Below, one piece after another: positions 10,037 to 22,175 of a DNA stretch of 64,000 nucleotides (position 1 is its first letter; every line of letters starts with the position of its first letter). A program made the position numbers and the translations under genes. The notes beneath the pieces are model-generated. The model did no database searches. It was not told the origin of the DNA and saw only the letters and a program-made list of their open reading frames with translations. Source of the stretch: Tupaia tana (taxonomy: Eukaryota > Chordata > Mammalia > Scandentia > Tupaiidae); assembly GCA_026018925.1 (NCBI GenBank), contig JAKSZU010000025.1, positions 28,814,696 to 28,878,695 on the forward strand. Reading direction: 5' to 3'.

Positions 10037-13000
10037 CACCTTTAGACTATCTTGAAAGTATATATTGTTTTTAAGCCAGGCTTACATATATGATAAGGAA
10101 TGATCTTCTCCCAGAAAATCTTCCTCCAAATTGAACCCTTAACTTCTGAAGTGTCATGCTGCAATTGTGTTAACAGCATTTTGAGAGCTGGGGCGGCCTC
10201 AGCTCATTTCTGCAGCCTTCACTGCTAACTGGGGGTGCCTTCTCCTCTTCCTGTGTGTCCCAGGCACCTCTGCCCTCTGTGGGTCAGCCCAAAGCAGCAC
10301 CTCTGCACACCCAGGGTGGCTCCGTGAGGATGCGAACTGCATATTTCCGAGGGTCTGGGGGCCAGCTCGGGGTGCCGAGAACCTGGAAGGGGGTGGGCAG
10401 CGGGCTGTCAGCTCAGTGGGCAGCTCCACCTGGTGGGGGATACGCAAGCTGGCAGTCAGTGAGAACACTTCTGCAGTTTGGACAGACCTGCGAATCATAA
10501 ATGGGGAGAGCCTAAACTAAACCTTGAGATGGAGCAGATGCACCCTCGAAGGAAATGATAAATTTTCTTTTTTTCTTCTGAATGTTCAATGATGATTAGT
10601 CTATGAAATCAACGAACACCCAGGTTAACAGGAAGAAGGGCATATACATTTTATAACATACATTTTTTAGAGCCAGTTCTGTATCTGCAGCTCTTCCGAA
10701 TAGTTATTTTGAAATAGCCAAAGACACGTCCTTAGGGTGGGTAACCAACAGACGTGAGAAGTCGTAGGTTCTGATAAAATGGAAGTTCCCTGCAGAGGCA
10801 CCACACAGACTATGTTTAGCAAGTCCTTGAGATGGTGCACCTCAGAATCAGGCAGGGTTGTTACTTCATCGGTTTGTAGCTGGATTCTCACTGGAACAAA
10901 ACTGGGAATGCAGAGATGTCTGAAGTAGTCACAGGCCTCTGCAAGCAGCCACAGCTCAGGGGACTTTAGGCTCAAGGCACATGAGGGTGGAGTCTGTGCA
11001 GGTCCGACTGTGGGAACGCACGCCGAGGCTCCCCTGGCGTCTGTCAGGTGACAGCCCTTGAGCCCCACCCAGGGCTCAAACCTGATCTGGAGGTGGTGGA
11101 GCCCAGAAGCTGAAGGGCACGTGTTCATGGTGCTCCAGAGCCCAAGTGAGACACCGTGGAGAGATGACCGTGGACAGTCCCCACACCTCCCACGGAGCCT
11201 GGCATGGCTGTGGTGTGGCAGGGATGGCAGGAAACAGGCCTAACCTCGCAGTCAAGAGCTGCCCCAGTGACACGCGTGGCGGGACACCAGTCCTGTCCCG
11301 ACGTCTCCAGTGGCTGGGAGGCCGCGATGCCCGCTACCAGGGTTTTCGTGAGCCACTCTGCACTGAGGGCACAGCATTTGAGAAGGACGCTGAAGAACGC
11401 CCTTCAGATGAAATACCTCGCCTCCAGAGATCCTGCAGGAAGAAAACGGGGCCTGCCGGGCGGACGCCGTAGGGGTTACCACCGTGCCGTTCACAGGCTT
11501 CCTGGGGTAGGCTCACAGGAGTCCACGCTCCTGCGAAGACTTGCCTTGAAGATCGAAGAAAGAATGCGCTCAACACGGTCCTTGGCACGAAGCAGCAGCT
11601 CAGCCGTGGCTAGCCCTCCTGTTTATTCTATTTCCATGGAAACACGTGAAGTCTTCTGTTGCTCTAACTCCGGGTAAGTGTTACCATGGTTATAGTCATT
11701 GGTGTGTTTATTTTGCTGAGTTTTCTATACGGGAAAACGTCTTCTCATTGCCCTTGCGATGCCTTCCCCTGTTCTTAGAAACAGCGGCAATGAAAACTGA
11801 ACACAGGTGCCCTTCCAGTAAAAGCTTTCAGGGGAACTGGTAAGACAAATAAAAGGGTTCCAGTTAAAGCCCTTGTCCTCCCGTGTTCTTGTTAACACAC
11901 AGGGACTCCACCTGAGGACTCTCCCGTCAGCGAGAGGCAATGGCCATCTAAAGCATGCCCGCTTGCTTTGTCATGCTGTGGACAGAGACTCAGAGAAAAA
12001 CTCAGAAACGCCGTGGAGACGTACAGAGCAAGGCTTGTAATTCAGGGTCAACTTTTGGGCTTTTTAGCTGACATCTCCTAATGGGCTGCAAAATGGTCTT
12101 TAAAACACTGCCTTTCCTTCACTTTCACAGGCGTGAGGTGACATTACGTAAAAATTTATTTTTATGTATAACGATGGACTAATTAATAATTATGAGTTAT
12201 GAAGGATTACAAAAATTTGTTTTTCATAAACCAGAAATGACAGCGTTTGTAGCTTACTGAAAACTCGAACTCATTATTCCACAACACCGTCTAGGTACAA
12301 AAACGCAAAGTTCGTTAGTGAAAGAACTTATGTAAATCAACATTCTCGTACGTTGGAAGGAGCAGCTTTCTTCATCCGTAAGGTCTCAGCATTGCCTTAG
12401 GTTGAGTATGTTTTTCAGTCGCTGCTATGAGTGCTCGGATGACAAATGGCTGTGCGTGTAGGGACCCCAGGTTAGCGTGTTGGGCACCTCTGGAAACCCC
12501 GGTCTGTGTGCTGACACGTGTCCTACCCTGAACACTCTTGGACGCTAGCTTTCCAGGTTTGTGTGTCGGCACTGAGAAAGGCTTGTGCGTTCGTGGATGC
12601 GTGGAACAAGCGAGCCACCTGCGGTGTACATGCCGTCACGTCCTGTCAGGACCGTGGACACTGAGGTTGGCAGGTCTGGTCACCTGCCCACCTGTGTGCC
12701 CACACCGTCTCAACTGGGATTGGGGTCCAGGAATCAGACGCTAGAGGCCAGCACCTCTTGGGCCCTGTGTCCAGCCCCAGACTGGGAGATCCAGAGAAAG
12801 CCAAGAGCCGTGGACTCCGACTCACCCTTCTATTGGGATTTTTTACCCAAGTGCAAGCTCTAGTTTTACAGCTTTCTTCTTGGCTGGAAAGTGGGACCAG
12901 AAGGGGTGGGAAAGTTCTCGCCTCCCTGATCACACCACGACGACCGTGCTTGAGAACGGCACGTGAAGTGGCCCGTGTGTCTTGGCACTGTTCTGCCAGT

Positions 13001-13635
13001 CCACGGACGGGACGCATGTTGGCACACGCTAGGGGCTGAAGAAGACACTCGGAAATCCGATCTTTGGTTGGGAACAGACAGCTGTGCTTGGCAAAGGCTG
13101 CCCTGTTCTCACTTGTTTTCCCAGTGCAGTTATTTGTGACTCCCCACTTCATTATCTCGAAAGAGTTCTGGTTCTGAACTATTTAAACAGGGTCGTCATA
13201 ACTGTGGTAGCCCTTCAGGAGGGTTATAAACTCGTAGGTGAGAGAGGAAGTGTGAACGTTAAACAATATTCACTGAGATCTTTTGTCTCTAGCAGGTGGC
13301 TTCTCTAATGTTCTCAGCGGCCCCTGTCTCCCTGTCTTCATCCACGTAATCTCCTCCCTTAGAGGGGTGCTGTCCGGTGACTTGTTCCTAAGGAATGTGT
13401 TTAGTAAACGTGATGAAATTTCACTCCTGTGATCCGGCTGTATGCAGAGAGAGCTGCTAGCTGAAAACAGGATGCTGCTTACAGTTGAGCTTTAGAGAAA
13501 CAGTGAACCTTTTACTGTGAGCAGGTCCCGACTTGACTTAGCACTCTGTCCTTAGTGTAAGGGAGTACGCAGCGAAAAAATCGTTCTCTGTTTACGTGAA
13601 CTTCAAATCTAATTGTCTATCTTCTCTTTTTGAAA
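10037..13635. other. Unique sequence without a recognisable gene
   Basis: 3.6 kb with no SINE or LINE I recognise. The 10.2-11.7 kb part is GC-richer; 12.1-12.35 kb is AT-rich. Open frames reach 168 codons, overlap in opposite strands and lack family similarity. Coding exons cannot be excluded but none is supported. Confidence 0.55.
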
Positions 13636-14981
13636 TGTTTGCTTTTAACTGTGGTTTAAAAAAACATAACATTTACCATCTTCACCATTTTTAAGTGCAG
13701 TTCAGTAGTGTTAAGAATATTCATATTGTTGTGTGATCTCCAAGCTTTTAAATCTGGGAAAGAAAAAATTCTATATCCATAAATACCAACTCGCTTTTTT
13801 CACTCTTTCTCAAGTCCAGCAACCACTGTTCCATTTTCTATCCCTATGAATTTGACTGCTCTAGACACGTCATAGAAGTGTAATCATACAGTATGCGTTC
13901 TTTTGTGACTGACTGATTTGCCTAGCATGGAGTCTCGGAGCTCATCCGTGTGGTAGCATGTGCCAGGATTTCCGTCCCTAGTAAGGCTGATTACTATCGT
14001 GCTGTGTATCTGTCCCTCATTCGCTTATCCATTCTTCTGTTGATGGACACTGGGGCTGCTTCCCCCTCTTGACAATCATCAATCGTGCTGCTATAGACGT
14101 GGATACACAATGATCTTTTCAAGACCCTACGGGATCGCCAGATCATAGGGTAAGCCGACTGTTAATGTTCTGAGGAACCATCACTCACTACATTTCTACC
14201 AAAAGCGTAAACGTGTTCCAATGTGTTCCCATTTCTCCACATCTTTGCCAACACTCGTCATTTTCTAATATATCTATCTACATCTATCTATATCTATACA
14301 CACACTAATATGTATAGATTTAAAATATATATACTTACGTACATTTTGCTTACGGCCATGCTCCTGGTTTCAGTGTGCATCTCCCTAGTGGTGGTGTTGA
14401 GCACCTGCCGTGTGCTGTTGGCCATTTGAATGTGCTCTATTGAAGAATCGTCTACTGAAGTCCTCTGCCCATTTCTGAAATAAATTATTAATTTTTTGTC
14501 CATGGAGGTTTAGGATCTTAAAAAAAACATACATTTTGGATATTAATTCTTATTAGACTCGTCATTTGCAAATATTTTCTTCCATTACATACATTTCCTT
14601 TTCAGCTTGCCAATTGCACCCCTCAATACATAGATGCTTTTCATTTTGATGTAGTCTAAATAGTATTGATGTAGTCCAAATAGTATTTTTACTTTTGTTG
14701 TCTGTGCTTTTGATGTGATATACAAGAAATCCTTTCCAAGTCCAGTGTCATGAAGGTTTTCCCATATGTTTGCTTCTAAAAGCTTTTATAGCTTTGCATT
14801 TTCCACCCATTTTGAGATAACGTTTTATATGGTGTAAGAAAAGAGTCCAGTGTTCTCAACACTGTCTACTGAAGAGACGCATTGCCTTATGAATGGTCTT
14901 GGTACCCTTGCTGAAAATCACCTCACCTTATATAAGATGGTTTATTTCTGGCTTCTTTATTCTATCCCACAGGGCTATATG

Positions 14982-15098
14982 AAGGAACTTCAAAAGTATG
15001 TGGGAAAAGAGTTAAGGTACAATTTCACTGCAAATCTTAAAATCCAAGCATACTTTTTCATAATTGGCATTTCTATAAACTTATCAAGGACCCCCCTT
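14982..15098. mobile_element. Small insertion in the L1, possibly a mariner-like fold-back element
   Basis: L1 similarity stops at 'gggctatatg' (about 14,981) and resumes near 15,098 ('ttttatgtcttcatg'). The inserted piece has partly inverted arms: 'acttcaaaagtatgtggga' (14,987-15,005) and 'ccaagcatactttttcat' (15,044-15,061). Arm match is imperfect, and no transposase is present. Class uncertain. Confidence 0.4.
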
Positions 15099-15450
15099 TT
15101 ATGTCTTCATGTCAGTTCCACCTGTTTTGATCATTCAGGCCATTAACACATGTGCCTTCCGATCCATGAAAACTGCAATCTTTCCATTTATTTGTGTCTT
15201 TGACTCCTTTTAACAATGTTTTGTAGTTTTTACTGTACAAGTCTTTTACCTCCTTGGTTAATGTTATTCCTAGGAGTCTTTATTATTTGATACTATCATA
15301 ACAGAATTGTTCATTTCTTTTTTGAATTGTTTGTTGTTAGTATAAGAAACACAACTGATTTTTGTAGATTGATTTTATTCCAAATTTGCTGAATTCATAC
15401 TTTAGTTCTAGTATTTTTTTTTGTGTGTAATCTTTAGGGTTTTCTACCTA

Positions 15451-15471
15451 TAAGATCATGTCATCAGCAAA
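15451..15471 (-). pseudogene. L1 ORF2 reverse transcriptase active-site motif, followed by a stop
   Basis: Read on the minus strand this encodes FADDMIL, the F/YxDD catalytic motif of the LINE reverse transcriptase (two aspartates binding metal). The next codon is TAG, where L1 normally has tyrosine; the frame then continues as VENPKD. This shows directly that the copy is inactive. Confidence 0.9.
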
Positions 15472-16077
15472 TGTTTTTATTTTCTGTGCAATTTGGGTGT
15501 CTTTTAGTCATTTCTTTCTTGTCCCCCCCCCACTCCACCCACCCAATTGCTCTGGCTAGCACTTTGAGCAGTATGGGGAATAGAGATCACAAAAGTGAAC
15601 ATCCTGGCTTTGTTCCTGATTCTAGATGAAAACCATTTACCTACAGACTATTAAGTCCATTTTGGGGATTCATGTATTGTCTTTATTATGTTGAGATCAT
15701 GTCCTTCTATGTCTCTAGCAGGTTGGACATTTTATCATAAAAAGATGTCAAATCTTGTTGAATGCTTTTTTCTACATCAGTTGAGATGATCATGTGCTTT
15801 TCCTCCTCATTCTATTAATGTGGTGTATTACATTAATTGTTTTTTCCATGTTAAACCATCCTTGCCTTCCAGGAATAAATTTTGGAATGCAATTTGGTCA
15901 TGATGCTTAATTTTTTAAATGTACTGTTTGGTTCTATTTGCTAGTATTTTGTTCAGGATTTTCGCATCAATATTCACCAGAGACAATCAGTTGTATTTTT
16001 TCTTTTCTCATTGTGTGTTTATCTGGCCTTTGTATCAAGGTAATGCTGGCCTCATAGAATGAAACCAGAAGTGTCTT

Positions 16078-16344
16078 CTTTTTTTATTTTTTCCTTTAAT
16101 TTGCCAGAGATCGTGTTGCTTACTAGAGACAGACACAGCAGGGGATGTGGGGTGTGTGCAAGAAAGCACCCTCTTAGGGAGAGATCACGCTGCAATCCCT
16201 TCTTCTCCACTTCTCCTCCTCTTGGGATTTTGGGCATGCATGCACATGCACCCAGCATGGTTTTCAAGTCACCCAATCTGGGACGCTAACTGTGCAGTCG
16301 GCCATGAGATTCAGTCATCTTGACCACCATGCCACCTGCTGGCT
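16078..16344 (-). mobile_element. tRNA-derived SINE nested in L1
   Basis: Interrupts L1 ORF2 sequence. Recognisable blocks: 'gagatcacgctgcaatccct', 'gggattttgggcatgcatgc' and a head ending 'accatgccacctgctgg'. Diverged, but clearly later than the L1. A further T-rich tract of about 30 bases follows at 16,353-16,383, after which L1 sequence resumes ('ggacaaatttgaggaggg'). Confidence 0.8.
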
Positions 16345-17039
16345 TGACTTCAGTTTTTTTTTTTTTCTTTTTTTTTTTTTTTTGGACAAATTTGAGGAGG
16401 GTTGGTGTTAATTCTTCTTACTTGATTACTTTACCAGTGAGGGCATCTGGTTCTGGTCTTTTCTTTGTTGGGAGGTATTTGATTACTGATGCAATCTCTT
16501 CATTGGTTTTTGGTCTGCTTTGATTTTTCCATTTTTTCATAATTCAGTCTTGGCAGATTGTATCTTTCTAGGTCTTATCAATTTCATCTAGATTATTAAA
16601 TTTATTGGCATACAATTGCAGAATTATTTATGATGCTTTTTGTTTATGTAAAATTGGTCAAAGAGTCTCCTTTTTAAAATTTGAGTCATTTCTCTTTTTT
16701 GCTTGATCAATCTAGCTAAAACTTGGTTAATCTTTTTGAAAAACCAATTTTCAGTTTTGTAAATTTTCTGTACTTTTTAAATTCTCTAGTCCATGTATCT
16801 CTGTCATAATCATTTTTATTTTCTTCTGTCTACTAGCATGAAGTTTAATTTGTTTTTATTTATAGACTTCCTGAAGGTTTAGATTATTGCTTTCAAACGT
16901 TCTTCCCTTTTAATATATGCATTTGCAGTTATTAATTTTCCTCCCAACACTGCTTGTGTCCTATATTTTTATTGCTAAATATGGCATCCTTACCCACAAT
17001 AGACTGTGACTTCTGTTTTGTTTGTCCTCACCCTCTTGC

Positions 17040-17352
17040 CTTCTCACTTCCTCACTCTGATGAAGCCTTGTTAGCTGTGAGCCACTCCTGAGCTGTTGAA
17101 CAAGGACCGAGGGAGTTCTCCATCCAACACACGGGAGCACTGATTGCTGTCAACACTCTTGCATGTGCTAAAGAGGGTGACTCCCACTGAATTTTGAGAA
17201 AACTGCAGATCTGGTTCTGCCCTGTGATTGTGGCATTGTAAGAGGACCTGAGTCGTGGCTGGGTCAGAAACTATGAGATAGTAAATGCTTGCTGCTGTAA
17301 GTCACTAAAGTTAGGGGTAATTTATGCAGCAATACGCAATGACATACCCTCA
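17040..17352 (+). mobile_element. MaLR-type LTR (MLT1-like), solo
   Basis: The 3' half is diagnostic: 'aaactatgagatagtaaatg', then 'taagtcactaaagtt' and 'ggggtaatttatgcagcaat'. These match the end of MLT1 LTRs (ERVL-MaLR, non-autonomous LTR retrotransposons). No internal region or second LTR is seen, so it is a solo or truncated LTR. The left boundary is approximate. Confidence 0.8.
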
Positions 17353-17865
17353 CTGTTTTCCTTAGGTGCAGTTCCGATGTACGCTACGTGACTGACTTCT
17401 GTACACGTCTTCACAACCTTGCGAATAGCACTTCAGTATGACTCTAATACAGGGGACGTGAATTAGAGAGTCTGGCATGAAATTAGGTCTTTTAAATGGC
17501 AGGAGAATTGATAAAATAAAAAATTTCTTGTGAGCAGGCATTTTATTGGTAGTAAAACAAATAAATTCATGACAGTCTTGTTGAAACTTCTCAAGAGTAC
17601 ACTCCAGAGAGGTTCTGCAAGTGAGGTATAAAAACGGAATCACACAGTATTTATGATGTTTATTTAATGTATACTTTTCCATTTCAGTGAGCTTAATAAA
17701 GGGTTTGTATATTATTCTTAAATCCTTCTATATATTGATTAAATTAATTATGAATTTATCAGTGGGAGACTGTGGTCATTCAGGACTAAGGCCACACGTA
17801 TGTCCACAGACATGGAGACTTCACAGTAAGATGTTATGTGAGGAGGGCAGGTGGACAGCAAGGTC

Positions 17866-17998
17866 TCGCCATTATAAACAGTGCCATGATGAACATCTTG
17901 GCAGAAACACATTTGCACACATCTGTGATGACGTGCTAGACTCCTGCAGGTAAAATTGCTATTGCTATTCCAAGTCTAGTCCGTTTTTAAAGGGTATG
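17866..17998 (-). mobile_element. Fragment of old L1 3' UTR
   Basis: 'cattataaacagtgccatga' followed by 'gaacatcttgg' and 'cacacatctgtgatg' matches the reverse of an ancient L1M(E) 3' UTR, which includes 'aataatgctgctatgaacat'-type text. Short and diverged. Confidence 0.45.
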
Positions 17999-19270
17999 TC
18001 TTGGTTTAATCCTGGCCATTCCAGGTGACCACGGGAGTGGATTTTATCCCCATCTTCAGCATCTGTTTGAACCTCTGTGTGTCTAATACGGACCTCAGGA
18101 GAGTCACTAAATCTCTCGCCTCCAACTTTCCTACTCTCTAAGGAAAAGGGAGCGGCTCACTGGCCGACCTCCATCGCAGTACTCGCCTGCTGTGGCCATT
18201 GCTGGATGGTACTTTGCTTTTTCAACATTTCCTGACTGACAGGGTCTGCATGGAATATGTTTACCAGACACTGTTCTTTGCTTAAACATCCACTAGCTTT
18301 TCCTGAGTGTGTGTCGAACAGCACACTGTTGTTTATATTCAGACAAAAATGAACCTGGCTTCATCTGTAACTTAATTACCACGAAGTCCCACGTGTGCTC
18401 CACGAGCCGCGTAAATGAACAATGCTGTCACCAGGCAGTTCACATAGAGGGCTCCCAGTGCCCCTCTCGGGAGGACTGAGCTGGCCACCAGCCTTGGCAT
18501 CAACGCGTATTCTCTGCAGGGACTCCCCTCCCTGCACGCATTTTGTCCCCCCGTAGAACCCCCCCCCCCATGTCCCTTTCTCTTTCCTCGGAAGCTAAAC
18601 AGCTGCCGTTCCTCCTCTGGGTGGCTATTGAAATGGCCCCTAATATTTCTCCATTACCCGCGAGCCGTCACCTGCCTTTCCGGGAGGGCACGTGGTGCAG
18701 AGCTATTACATTACTCGGCATCCATCAGAACCCAAAGTCACAAATCTTTCTCAGTGCGGCGCCAGACGGGGCAGCCCTAGGACCGAAGGCGGGAGAGGCA
18801 GGCACGTTTCCCCAGTGAGCAGAGCCATCAGACGCGTGCATTCCGGTATCTTCTGTCTGAGCTCTTTGGAAGGGTCGCTGTGTGCTTTGAAGGAGGGTCC
18901 GTGATTGGAAAGAAGGGAAGTTTTCTTTGGTTAAATGGTTCCGTCCACCAGGGACAAGACTGCGGTACGCGTTTGAGGATTTGCTAACGCTGGCTGGCAG
19001 CCGTTCTTATTTCTTACTTACTTTCCTAATAATGAGGATGGGAGCACGTGCTGGACGTGTGGCTGGCTGATAAACCCCGGAGCGTGCCTGGCGAGAGCAT
19101 GTTTTGTGCCCGTGCCATCAGAGGGAAGCCGAACAGTACTGAGAACAGGCGCCTTCCAAGTGCGCACGCCTCGGCCCTTGGGTTACGCCAACGCCAGCTA
19201 AATATGCGAGGTGCGAAGTGCCTTCTCGTTTCTTTAGAAGAACCTTGAGCATTTTTTACCTCACTAGGAA
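17999..19270. other. Unique sequence without a recognisable gene
   Basis: GC-rich, with a C-rich run at 18,559-18,568. No repeat recognised. Open frames up to 91 codons have no family similarity. Confidence 0.5.
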
Positions 19271-19272
19271 CA

Positions 19273-19525
19273 TAAAAAAATCCACGTGGATTCAAGAGTT
19301 AAATATTTAAAAACTGAAACTGTTAGAAGTTCTAGAAGAAAATAGATGTGAATATTTATCAGACCTCTGGAGCAGGAGAGTTTTCTAAGCTTAGAGTTGA
19401 TGGAATACATCATTAAAGATGTGATTGAGAGAGCTGTCTACATAAAAATTTAAAACGTTTATACATCAAAACAAACAAAACTCCAAAATTAAAAAGCGAT
19501 CAACAAAACTAGAGATAGTGTTGTA
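19273..19525 (+). mobile_element. L1 ORF2 C-terminal remnant
   Basis: A-rich plus-strand sequence: 'gttagaagttctagaagaaa', then 'taaagatgtgattgagagag' and 'tttatacatcaaaacaaac' follow the order of the ORF2 end of an old L1 read in the sense direction. No frame is intact. Confidence 0.7.
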
Positions 19526-19529
19526 GGAA

Positions 19530-20689
19530 GTTTGTTTAATTCTGAGGGTGATCGGGGGTCAGTGAATGATTTTTAAAATTAAGTTTGTTCATTTCTCCCA
19601 TCTGAGAGGCACCCGCAGCAGTCTCCGCACCGTGGTCCACCCCTCCGCGGTCGCCAGGACGCGGCACTGTGTGTGTGCGTGTACGGGAGATCTGGGCTGT
19701 GAACCCAGGATTTCCGTGCAGATCCAGTTGTGTTTTCACGACACGGCGCCCTGGCTCCCACGGAAAGGTTTCAACTGGGTGGTCGACAAGCGTGGCTGCA
19801 GGGAGTGAGTCAGGGACAGCTTCCTGCCGCGCCACTCTGCTGTGCCCGGCAGTGCCCTCTGAGAGCCCCTCTCTGTAGGTCCTCTCCTCCCTGCCCGGCT
19901 TCCCCCTGCCAGGGGCCCACGTCTGAAGCCCCATTTCCCCTTGGGACGCCGCTGCTGTGTTCAGAAGCCCCGGCCTTTGGCCTCCACTTTCGGGAGGCCC
20001 TTCCACCCGCAGCCCCCTTGCCTTTGTGTTTCCGGCTCTGTCACCTAGAAGGTGCAGGAGATCATTTGTAGGTGAGGAACTCGGGGCCCAGGGTGGGCAC
20101 AATAGAGCAGTGGGATGAAGGCGATTCTAGAACCCAGTTCTCCCTCCCGGCTGTAATTAAGAGCTCTTGAGCAGGGGTACTGGGGAGTCACGGCCTTACC
20201 GGGCTTGGTGTGAACCGAGCCGCCTTTCCTTTGGAAGGACAATTTGAAGGTGGTGTTCGATGGGTCCTTTTCAAATTTTATTATGATACTTGACAGGATG
20301 CCAAAGAGAGGACGCTTAGCGTCGAGGTCAGACTTCACACTTGGCTTTTTCTAGACCGTACACATTATACTCTACCATGGAAGCCTTTGGTACACGTTTG
20401 TAATTGTTATCTTGGGACACTTCTTTTACAACTGCCAGTTGCCTGTTACCTGCTAGGGAGAAGAGCGTTTGGCATAATAGGAGCCAGCAGTTGAGGAAGG
20501 GCTATGAAAGTCTTGACTATTTCCCAAGAAATGTTGCTTAACCTTCAGGGCAGAAAGGAAACGTGTGCAATGTTTAAAAAACAGTACTTTACCTGAAACC
20601 ACTATTTAAATAAGGCACTACCTTTGTCAAGGGTTTTCAATGCACTTTTAGTTAGTAGATATTAATGTTAAAAAGAGAAGAGGTGGGTC
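19530..20689. other. Unique sequence, GC-rich left half
   Basis: 19.6-20.05 kb is GC-rich with several CpGs and overlapping open frames on both strands (up to 188 codons on the minus strand), none recognisable. 20.3-20.69 kb is AT-rich. No repeat recognised. Confidence 0.5.
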
Positions 20690-20985
20690 AAAAGGGTTAG
20701 GGTTAGGGCATGGGAGTTAAGGCAGCTGGATCCTACATGGTCAACATTTGCAGTTCAAGTCCTGGGCCCGGCAGCTTGGAAATTATGTTGGGTACGTGTG
20801 TGTGAGCTCAAAATCCCAAGAGGAAAATGGAGAAGGGAGTATAGCATGGCCATCCCCCTGGGGGGGTGATTTATCACTTTCCGTCTCTCTATCTCTGTCT
20901 CTATCTCTCTTTCTCTCTGGTGAGTGCAGGCTCCCTATAGCAAACAAAAACAAAAACAAAAGAAAAAGAAGAAGAAAGAAAAACA
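20690..20985 (+). mobile_element. tRNA-derived SINE
   Basis: Plus-strand copy: diverged head from 'gggttagggcatgggagtta', B-box area 'cagttcaagtcctgggc', body 'cccaagaggaaaatggagaa', 'agcatggccatccccctggg', TCTC-rich section and the tail 'ccctatagcaaacaaaaac'. The telomere-like 'ggttagggttaggg' at its left edge is part of, or fused to, the head. Confidence 0.85.
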
Positions 20986-21545
20986 TGGATCTATAAAGAC
21001 AAACAAACACACTAAGAATTGTATTTTTTCTCAGCGACTTTATTTTTCTTTGCCCTCTGAATTTTTCCCAGCCTTCAGAAAATAAATTACTCCTCCAATA
21101 CTTTGCAACAGGCACAGAGGAGCCAGCCTCAGCGTATCCCAGGTGATCTATAAATAGCTCAGCAGAGCAGTAGACTGGGCTGGGGGGAGGGAGCCAGACA
21201 ACCCTGAGATGCACGGGCCTGCCAGGATGCCTTGGGAGTGGACGCTCGATCTGCTCGGCCCTGCGGTCTGCGCGGTGCACGTAGCCGCCAGGACTTGCCG
21301 GTGTGGCTGCTGCAGCTGGCAGGCACCTGACTCGCCATCACAACTTCCCTGTGGGAAGGGGCGTGCCTCTGTCCCGGTGCTGGTTCTGCCCTCTGCTAGC
21401 CATGTGGCCTCGGGCATGGAACTGCATGTCTTTGGGTTGCGGTGTCTTCATACATGAAGACCATTGCAGAGCCTAACAAGACAGTACGGCACACACAGCA
21501 TTGTGCGCACACGGGGAAGATGAGCCACGCGTTCTGTTCCAGTGA
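20986..21545. other. Unique spacer
   Basis: GC-rich from 21.15 kb. No repeat or gene recognised. Confidence 0.45.
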
Positions 21546-21800
21546 AGCGTCATGGCGTGGCGGGAAGAACGTGGCTCCTGGATCGAAGAGCCGTGGGTGC
21601 AAATCTTGCTCCCTCTTCTACCCAAGGCATAAACTGAGCAAGTTCCTTACGTTCCCCAAGCCCCAGCTTCCTCCTCTATGAAATGAGGAGTTGAAGAGCC
21701 GATCACACTCAAGGGCCAGCGCCGTCTGTTAAGCACATATCTGTTACGTCGATGTTGTTAGCTAAGCACTGTTCTGGTCTCAGGGAATTAAATAGTGCGT
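21546..21800 (+). mobile_element. MIR SINE
   Basis: In order: 'gctcctggatcgaagagccg', 'gggtgcaaatcttgctccct', 'aactgagcaagttccttacg', 'ttcctcctctatgaaatgag'. This follows the MIR core (tRNA part, conserved core, LINE-related end) in sense direction, well diverged. Confidence 0.7.
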
Positions 21801-21879
21801 AGCATTCATTCCTTGCCTTTAAGGCACCCAGACGCTAATCTTATGATGAATAGTTGGCCAGTCTGAAGTTTAGGGATAA

Positions 21880-22175
21880 AAGCAGGACTGAATATCAGGT
21901 TTTCGAGACATTAGGTTTCGGATGGTGCTTGAATAGTGGAAGGTGATGATGTTTTCCAAAGAGAATATGAGGAGTGAGAAGAGGCCAGGGTTCAGGCCTG
22001 GGGGGCTGGACATTTGACGGAGTTGAGAAAGAGGAGCCCACACAGGACAATGAGTGAGGGAGGCAGGAGATAGAACATCCAGAAGGAGAAATGTCGGGGG
22101 GCTGGGGAGAGAGACAGCCATGTCCAGTGGAGGAGAGAGGTCAAAACTGAAGGCTAGATTGTCGTCGGGTGTGGT
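21880..22175 (+). mobile_element. Ancient interspersed repeat, class not assigned
   Basis: Purine-rich text including 'gtgagaagaggccagggttc', 'gaggagcccacacaggacaa' and 'ggagagaggtcaaaactgaa' resembles a widespread old mammalian repeat whose other part appears at 61.9-62.7 kb. I recall the repeat but not its formal class. Confidence 0.5.

Larger units (their letters stand above)
13640..16977 (-). mobile_element. Antisense L1 LINE, 3' UTR and part of ORF2 (old L1M type)
   Basis: In plus-strand order the start 'aacatttaccatcttcacc', 'tgaatttgactgctctag' and 'ttgatggacactggggctgc' are hallmarks of the 3' UTR of old mammalian L1 (L1MA/L1MB-like) read in reverse. They are followed by ORF2 from its C-terminus back through the reverse transcriptase. 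The RT core is visible on the minus strand at 15,451-15,471. The reading frame is broken many times and the 5' end is lost, so it is dead. A SINE (16,078-16,344) and a fold-back element (14,982-15,098) are nested inside. Confidence 0.92.

Noticed and set aside
17040..17352. Possible intact endogenous retrovirus
   Set aside because: Only an LTR end of MaLR type is present; no gag, pol or env text and no second LTR nearby.
20691..20707. Telomere-like 'gggttagggttaggg'
   Set aside because: Only about two and a half units, and it overlaps the head of a SINE whose normal text is 'gggaccagcaggtgg...ggttaaggt'. Chance or SINE drift explains it; not an interstitial telomere.
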